DNA of 64,000 nucleotides from Thalassobacillus devorans (GTDB lineage: Bacteria > Bacillota > Bacilli > Bacillales > Halobacillaceae). Positions 59,728-64,000 of the stretch are shown here, in pieces. Under the pieces are notes generated by a model, which was not told the origin of the DNA, did no database searches, and saw only the letters and a program-made list of their open reading frames with translations. Position 1 is the stretch's first letter; every line of letters starts with the position of its first letter. A program made the position numbers and the translations under genes. Where the stretch lies: positions 955,384-1,019,383 of the forward strand of contig NZ_FXEH01000005.1 of the NCBI RefSeq assembly GCF_900176565.1, given 5' to 3'.

Positions 59728-61028
59728 CAGGAGAGCTGCTTACGCTTCGATGAAGCAGGGATGCGCAGCTCCTCCCTATATTTAGCTACTGTCCTCCGCG
59801 AGACGGTGATCCCTTCTTTCGTTTTAAAATAATCCGATATTTTCTGATCGGATATCGGTTTGTTTTTATCTTCTTTTTCTATCAATTGCTTTAATAACGC
59901 TTTCACTTTAGTGGAAGATGTATCGCTGCCCGATTCACTGCTAAGCTTTGAGGTAAAGAATATACTTAACTCAAAACATCCCTGGGGCGTTTGGATCACT
60001 TTATTTGCTTTCGCCCGGCTTACCGTAGACTCGTGAACACCGATTGCTTCAGCCACTTCCTTCAGCGTCAACGGCTGAATGGCGGTAAATCCTTTTTCGA
60101 AAAACTCTGCTTGCTTGTCGACTAGAACTTCTGCAATCTTCATCATTGTCGCCTGCCGTTGTTCAATACTATTCATGAGCCATATCGCCTTCTGATAATG
60201 GTCCTTTACATACTTCGCCGTCTGGTCATTTTGTGTGATCAATGAACGATAGTTGGTATTTACCTGTATGGAAGGTAAATAACTATCGTGAAGAATTATT
60301 TTATATTTTCCCTGGTGTTTTTTCACGGATATATCCGGCCGTACATACTCTGCAGGAGTTTTAGCGATTCCCGCTAGCGGTTTCGGTTTCAGCTGTTGAA
60401 TGGTTTCTGCAGCTTCCTGGATTTCTGCTATGTTTACATCTAATTCCTCCGCAAGCTGTCGCCATTTCTTTTCTGCCAGTAGATTCAAATGCTGAACTAC
60501 CATCTGTTCTGCCAACGAATTCTGTTCAAGCTTTTGTCTTAATTGAAAGACAAGGTAGTCTGATAGATTCTTTGTACCGACACCTGCCGGCTCCAGCTGC
60601 TGCAAGCTTTCCAGCACCGTAACAACCTTGCTTTCCGGAAGCCCGAATTCTTCGGCGATTTCTTTTTCCGGGATAGGAAGGTAGCCATTGTCATCTATAT
60701 TCCAGATTAGATACTGCATTAATAATCGATCTATTTCCGACAATTCCAGTAGACGCGCCTGATCCCACAAATCTTCCCTGATATCTTTCTCTTTCGTTGC
60801 AAAATCAAGGGGACTGACGTTGGTCTGATAGGGTTTGGGGGCATAGCCTGGTTCATGGTCGATATCAGGGCTTCTTTCCTTTAATTCAATCAGCGGATTT
60901 TCCAGCGCTTGTTCCTGGATGAACGCCGTCAGTTCCATCGAAGAGAATTGCAGCAATGATATCGCCTGTCGTAATTCTGTTGTCATAGCCAGATTCGTCG
61001 TTTGTCGTTGAGACAGACTGAGCTCCAT
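59727..61028 (-). CDS. rpoN: RNA polymerase sigma-54 factor
   Basis: 433 residues from ATG 61028, seven bases after GGGAGGAG. Activator-interacting region I at the start (LSQRQTTNLAMTTELRQAIS LLQFS-type, Q/L-rich), core-binding middle, helix-turn-helix LKEVAEAIGVHESTVSRA near 325, and the RpoN box region SRRTVAKYREELRIP near 412 for -24 recognition. Called SigL in B. subtilis. No sigma-54 activator gene or -24/-12 promoter was noticed nearby, so its regulon lies elsewhere. Convergent with the spo0E-like gene. Confidence 0.93.
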   Translation of the reverse strand: MELSLSQRQTTNLAMTTELRQAISLLQFSSMELTAFIQEQALENPLIELKERSPDIDHEPGYAPKPYQTNVSPLDFATKEKDIREDLWDQARLLELSEIDRLLMQYLIWNIDDNGYLPIPEKEIAEEFGLPESKVVTVLESLQQLEPAGVGTKNLSDYLVFQLRQKLEQNSLAEQMVVQHLNLLAEKKWRQLAEELDVNIAEIQEAAETIQQLKPKPLAGIAKTPAEYVRPDISVKKHQGKYKIILHDSYLPSIQVNTNYRSLITQNDQTAKYVKDHYQKAIWLMNSIEQRQATMMKIAEVLVDKQAEFFEKGFTAIQPLTLKEVAEAIGVHESTVSRAKANKVIQTPQGCFELSIFFTSKLSSESGSDTSSTKVKALLKQLIEKEDKNKPISDQKISDYFKTKEGITVSRRTVAKYREELRIPASSKRKQLS

Positions 61029-61204
61029 CATGTTTCTCCTCCCTGCTTTAACCTTCATGAACACGCTTACATTTAACGGCAGACTGTTTAATGAATGTTA
61101 TTCTATTTTACTATGTATCTCTTTTAATTAGAAGTTGTTCGAGGCCTTCCTTTATTACATTTTGGGGTATCTGCCGTGGATTTGCAAGCTGCGTTCCATA
61201 GAAA

Positions 61205-61241
61205 AAGCCCATGAATAACCAATTCCTGGTTATTCATGGGC
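61205..61241 (-). terminator. Terminator of the thiamine salvage operon
   Basis: GCCCATGAATAACC (61207-61220) with GGTTATTCATGGGC (61228-61241). On the minus strand it is followed by TTTTTC. It sits just after thiE. Confidence 0.85.
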
Positions 61242-61249
61242 GGGAAGTG

Positions 61250-61867
61250 TTAAAGCTGTCGAACAGCCCGTGGTATATCAGCTGCCTGAGTAACGGCGCT
61301 GATAACTGCCACCCCATCAGCACCTGCGGAAAGGACATCCTTAGAGTTTCCACAACTAATGCCGCCAATTCCCACTATCGGCAAAGAGGAGTATTTTCTT
61401 CTCAGCTCTCTCACCCATTCAGGACCGACAGGATTTTTTGCATCTGCCTTAGTATTGGTGGAAAACATGGGGCCTGCGCCCAGGTAGTCCACCGCTGCTA
61501 ACGTGCTTTTCTCAACCTCTTCCCAGCTTGATACGGATAATCCGATAATTTTGTCGGGGAAAACTTCACGCAGATCGGCAGGCGATTCATCGCTTTGCCC
61601 GACATGTATCCCATCGGCATCAAGTGATTCGGCCAAGTCTGTATCATCATTGACGATAAACAGGACATCATGTTGCTTGCAGATTTGGCGCAAAAGCAAC
61701 CCTAGTTGTACTTTTTCTTTTCCTTGTAAAGCTCCTTCTCCTTTTTCCCGGTATTGAAAAGCGGTAATCCCCCCCTTGATGGCTGCTCTTAAAGTTTCTT
61801 CCGGTGCTCGGTTGCAATTCACGCTGCCCATCACTAAATATTTACGGAGCCTCTCCTTTAAATTCAT
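61250..61867 (-). CDS. thiE: Thiamine-phosphate synthase
   Basis: 205 residues, TIM barrel. Joins HMP-pyrophosphate and thiazole phosphate to thiamine phosphate. Motifs: FQYREKGEG near residue 38, FIVNDDTDLAESLDADGIHV GQSD-type phosphate region near 70-92 (seen as VNDDTDLAE and DGIHVGQSD), GLSVSSWEE, and GAGPMFSTNTKADA near 130. ATG 61867 overlaps the thiM stop (ATGA), so coupled. Last gene of the operon before a strong terminator. Confidence 0.95.
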   Translation of the reverse strand: MNLKERLRKYLVMGSVNCNRAPEETLRAAIKGGITAFQYREKGEGALQGKEKVQLGLLLRQICKQHDVLFIVNDDTDLAESLDADGIHVGQSDESPADLREVFPDKIIGLSVSSWEEVEKSTLAAVDYLGAGPMFSTNTKADAKNPVGPEWVRELRRKYSSLPIVGIGGISCGNSKDVLSAGADGVAVISAVTQAADIPRAVRQL

Positions 61868-62634
61868 GGGCGCGTCCTCCTCAGTTGAGCAGTTTCCAGG
61901 GAAAGAGCATCGATAAATGCAGGAACAAACGTGCCTGGCCCAGTAACCGCAACACTATTCGCGGCATACTCGGCTGCTAACCCATAAAACTCTACCGCTG
62001 CCAGCGCCTTCCTTTCAGCCATGCCTTCTACTGTCAGACAAGCAGCCAAAATCGATCCTAACAGGCAGCCTGCTCCTGTTACTTTAGAAAGGATGGCATG
62101 CCCGGTCTCATTGGTTTCCATACGCTTGCCATCACAGACTACATCCGTAGCACCCGATACGACCGCCAACGTGTTGTAACGGTTAGCTACCTGTTTTGCT
62201 ACCTCACTGATATCCCCCGATCCGCGCGATTCGACACCTTTCATTTCCCAGGAAATATCGACAAGGTTCGCTAGTTCAGCAGCATTCCCTTTGATAGCTG
62301 TTGGTTGGACTATTTGTAATATTTCCTCGACGGCATGTCTGCGAAAAGGGGTTGCGGCCACACCAACTGGGTCTAGTACAACCGGAATGCCTTTGTCGTT
62401 GGCTGCCTTTCCCGCATTTACCATGGCTGGAATTTCTGGAGCAGTCAGCGTGCCAATATTAATTAGCAGACCATCGGCATTGGCAGCCATTTCTGCTGCT
62501 TCCTCTTCAGCTTTTGCCATGACTGGCGCTCCACCAAAAGAGAGCAGGCCATTAGCTGTAAAATTCATAACCACCTGATTGGTCAGATGATGGATGAGTG
62601 GTGTATTTTTTCTAACCTCTTCGATTACATTCAC
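61864..62634 (-). CDS. thiM: Hydroxyethylthiazole kinase
   Basis: 256 residues from GTG 62634, placed after GGGAGGAGG and overlapping the thiD stop as GTGA; a longer open frame upstream is a thiD shadow. Motifs: PLIHHLTNQVVMNFTANGLL near residue 11, VVLDPVGVAATPFRR near 115, and catalytic ILSKVTGAGCLLGSIL near 200. It phosphorylates the salvaged thiazole alcohol with ATP. Part of tenA-thiD-thiM-thiE. Confidence 0.95.
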   Translation of the reverse strand: MNVIEEVRKNTPLIHHLTNQVVMNFTANGLLSFGGAPVMAKAEEEAAEMAANADGLLINIGTLTAPEIPAMVNAGKAANDKGIPVVLDPVGVAATPFRRHAVEEILQIVQPTAIKGNAAELANLVDISWEMKGVESRGSGDISEVAKQVANRYNTLAVVSGATDVVCDGKRMETNETGHAILSKVTGAGCLLGSILAACLTVEGMAERKALAAVEFYGLAAEYAANSVAVTGPGTFVPAFIDALSLETAQLRRTRP

Positions 62635-63437
62635 TGCCTGACCTCCTCCCGTATCGCCCAGTGATTCGTTGGACCGTTTCCATATCCCAGGTCGAATGCA
62701 TGGCGTATCGCTGCTGTAATATAATGCTTTGAGCGTTCTACCGCCCTCACTAATGGAAGGCCCTGGCTTAAATAAGCCGTAATTGCAGCAGAATACGTGC
62801 ACCCGGTACCATGGGTGTTTTTGGTAGAAATCCGGTCTGTCTCAAACACATGCACTTTATTACCGTCATACAGAACATCGATGGCTGCCTCTTGCAGGTG
62901 TCCTCCTTTGATAAGGGCTGCTCCTGCTCCGAAGCCATGGACCATATGCTTTGCCGCTTCCTTCATATCGGCTACTGTTTCAATTTTTTCTTTCGTAATA
63001 AATGCAGCCTCTGCTATATTGGGCGTCACAACAGTGGTCATTGGAATCAGCTGCTGACACAGATAATCACGTGCTTCCGGTTCAATAAGCGGGTCACCGC
63101 TTGTCGCTACCATCACGGGGTCCATGACATAAGGTGCCTGGAATGCTGAGATGGCCTCTGCGATAACTTCCATCATCTCTATATTAGCAATCATGCCTGT
63201 CTTCACTGCATCAACGCGGATATCTGAATAAATGGAGTCTATCTGTTGCTTTATCATACCCCCGGGCAAATGATGGACACCCTGGACTCCTGTTGTATTT
63301 TGTGCCGTCACGGACGTGAGAACGGACATACCGTAGCATTTCAGCTCTTGAAAAGTTTTCAAATCAGCCTGAATGCCTGCTCCGCCACTTGAATCGCTTC
63401 CCGCTATAGTAAGGGCACAAGGGGTTGCGTTACTCAT
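62631..63437 (-). CDS. thiD: Hydroxymethylpyrimidine/phosphomethylpyrimidine kinase
   Basis: 268 residues. Canonical LTIAGSDSSGGAGIQADLK start, VMDPVMVATSGDPL near residue 108 and catalytic NTHGTGCTYSAAITAYL near 210. Phosphorylates HMP twice to the pyrophosphate used by ThiE. Differs from the PdxK-type paralogue at 3507-4310. Overlaps tenA by four bases (ATGA) upstream and thiM downstream. Confidence 0.94.
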   Translation of the reverse strand: MSNATPCALTIAGSDSSGGAGIQADLKTFQELKCYGMSVLTSVTAQNTTGVQGVHHLPGGMIKQQIDSIYSDIRVDAVKTGMIANIEMMEVIAEAISAFQAPYVMDPVMVATSGDPLIEPEARDYLCQQLIPMTTVVTPNIAEAAFITKEKIETVADMKEAAKHMVHGFGAGAALIKGGHLQEAAIDVLYDGNKVHVFETDRISTKNTHGTGCTYSAAITAYLSQGLPLVRAVERSKHYITAAIRHAFDLGYGNGPTNHWAIREEVRQ

Positions 63438-64000
63438 CGTTGCATCACCCCTTCCTTAACAGGCCATTCTTCACACGTATAAGCCATCTCCCAGAACGCA
63501 AGTTCCAGCTGACAGCTTTTTCGGAAAGCTTCTTTCATGCGAATGCGTTGAGGTGCGGATGCTTCATCAGCTAATTTATCCAGTCGATCGCACAGCTTGC
63601 CAGTCAGGCCTCTCACCTCTGCCTCTGCATAGAAAGTTATCCATGGATAAAATGGATGATCGCCATTCGGTTTATATTTTTCCATCAGTACTTGACCGAT
63701 TTCCAGGTAAGTCCATGGACATGGCAGCAGGGCACAGAGAATTTCAGCTAAGTCTCCTGTTTGGGCATGGTACATCATGTGCTTGATATAGTGGTCTGCC
63801 GTTGGCGGCAGCGGGTACCCTTGCATGTCTTCATAAACTACACCCGCCTGTTCACAAAAGTTATGGTGTGGATGCGTTTCACTGTTTAAAACAAAGCCTA
63901 TTTGATCATGGAAGAGAGAGATATCGTCTCGATTGCTTGATTTAGAGACGGCAATACCATAGATGTGCATGAAGGCATTCAAATACTCAAAATCTGCCTT
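63434..64000 (-). CDS. tenA: Aminopyrimidine aminohydrolase TenA, C-terminal part
   Basis: The frame is open to the right edge, so the N-terminus is outside; 188 residues are seen. The start of the visible part KADFEYLNAFMHIYGIAVSK fits TenA around residue 45. Catalytic cysteine in ALLPCPWTYLEIGQVL, catalytic glutamate in LELAFWEMAYT. It hydrolyses aminomethylpyrimidine from degraded thiamine to HMP, the substrate of ThiD encoded next. The operon promoter and any TPP riboswitch lie beyond the window. Confidence 0.93.
   Translation of the reverse strand, partial: KADFEYLNAFMHIYGIAVSKSSNRDDISLFHDQIGFVLNSETHPHHNFCEQAGVVYEDMQGYPLPPTADHYIKHMMYHAQTGDLAEILCALLPCPWTYLEIGQVLMEKYKPNGDHPFYPWITFYAEAEVRGLTGKLCDRLDKLADEASAPQRIRMKEAFRKSCQLELAFWEMAYTCEEWPVKEGVMQR

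Noticed and set aside
62635-62802. N-terminal extension of ThiM
   Set aside because: The longer frame reads through the thiD coding region out of phase; the GTG at 62634 has GGGAGGAGG and gives the family length.

Overview
The window reads as a chromosomal segment of a spore-forming, low-to-moderate GC member of the Bacillaceae. Evidence: an H-type small acid-soluble spore protein gene behind a sigma-G-like promoter, a Spo0E-like phosphatase, a sporulation-type PAS histidine kinase, a bacilliredoxin beside a YpgR/CvfC homologue, HutP, YfiB/YfiC-type exporters, an RsbR paralogue, and AAGGAGG-type ribosome binding sites with frequent TTG and GTG starts. The many acidic secreted peptidases and a sigma-B-like promoter before a mechanosensitive channel suggest a halotolerant or halophilic genus such as Halobacillus; that is inference.

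Layout. 1-4.3 kb: the end of an iron-siderophore binding protein, then argGH (minus) with an ARG-box promoter and a striking 21-bp-phased ACTAGACA array in its 3' region, then pdxK. 4.4-11.3 kb: cvfC-like and brxA, a PD-(D/E)XK nuclease, an M4 protease with a frameshift after its signal peptide, and an aldehyde dehydrogenase/DUF779 pair. 11.3-13.4 kb: hutPH with a CcpA site on the promoter and a HutP-type terminator between the genes. 13.5-15.3 kb: a broken IS110-family element with a hairpin masking its ribosome binding site and a structured 3' end that may encode a bridge RNA. 15.6-21.9 kb: sspH, an orphan sensor kinase, mtnE, an AimR-like receptor with a 53-codon AimP-like peptide gene, a nucleotidyltransferase and an RsbR paralogue.

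22-31.5 kb: small membrane and HIT proteins, a TrmB regulator divergent from an MFS exporter, DinB, and a peroxiredoxin whose peroxidatic cysteine codon is TGA followed by a bacterial SECIS-like stem-loop (a strong selenoprotein candidate). Then come nagE and the folate genes pabA and pabBC. 31-41 kb: small proteins, an M14 and two M28 secreted peptidases, a five-repeat mechanosensitive channel, a 25-residue holin-like toxin, an aldo/keto reductase and an HD hydrolase. 41-45.4 kb: a thioredoxin-reductase-like enzyme, a membrane protein with a nuclease-like C-terminus, and a ParR/ParM/centromere module.

45.7-64 kb: a heterodimeric ABC exporter, DUF421 protein, AAG glycosylase, a formate dehydrogenase operon with DUF1641 and a cysteine-less HMA-like protein, hemerythrin, a secreted X-Pro peptidase, an intact IS1182 element with inverted repeats, a Spo0E-like gene, rpoN, and the thiamine salvage operon tenA-thiD-thiM-thiE (overlapping, minus, entering from the right edge).

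The two most unusual systems are the UGA-encoded peroxiredoxin (26.0-26.6 kb) and the arbitrium-like receptor/peptide pair outside any visible prophage (18.8-20.0 kb). No rRNA, tRNA or CRISPR array was seen.
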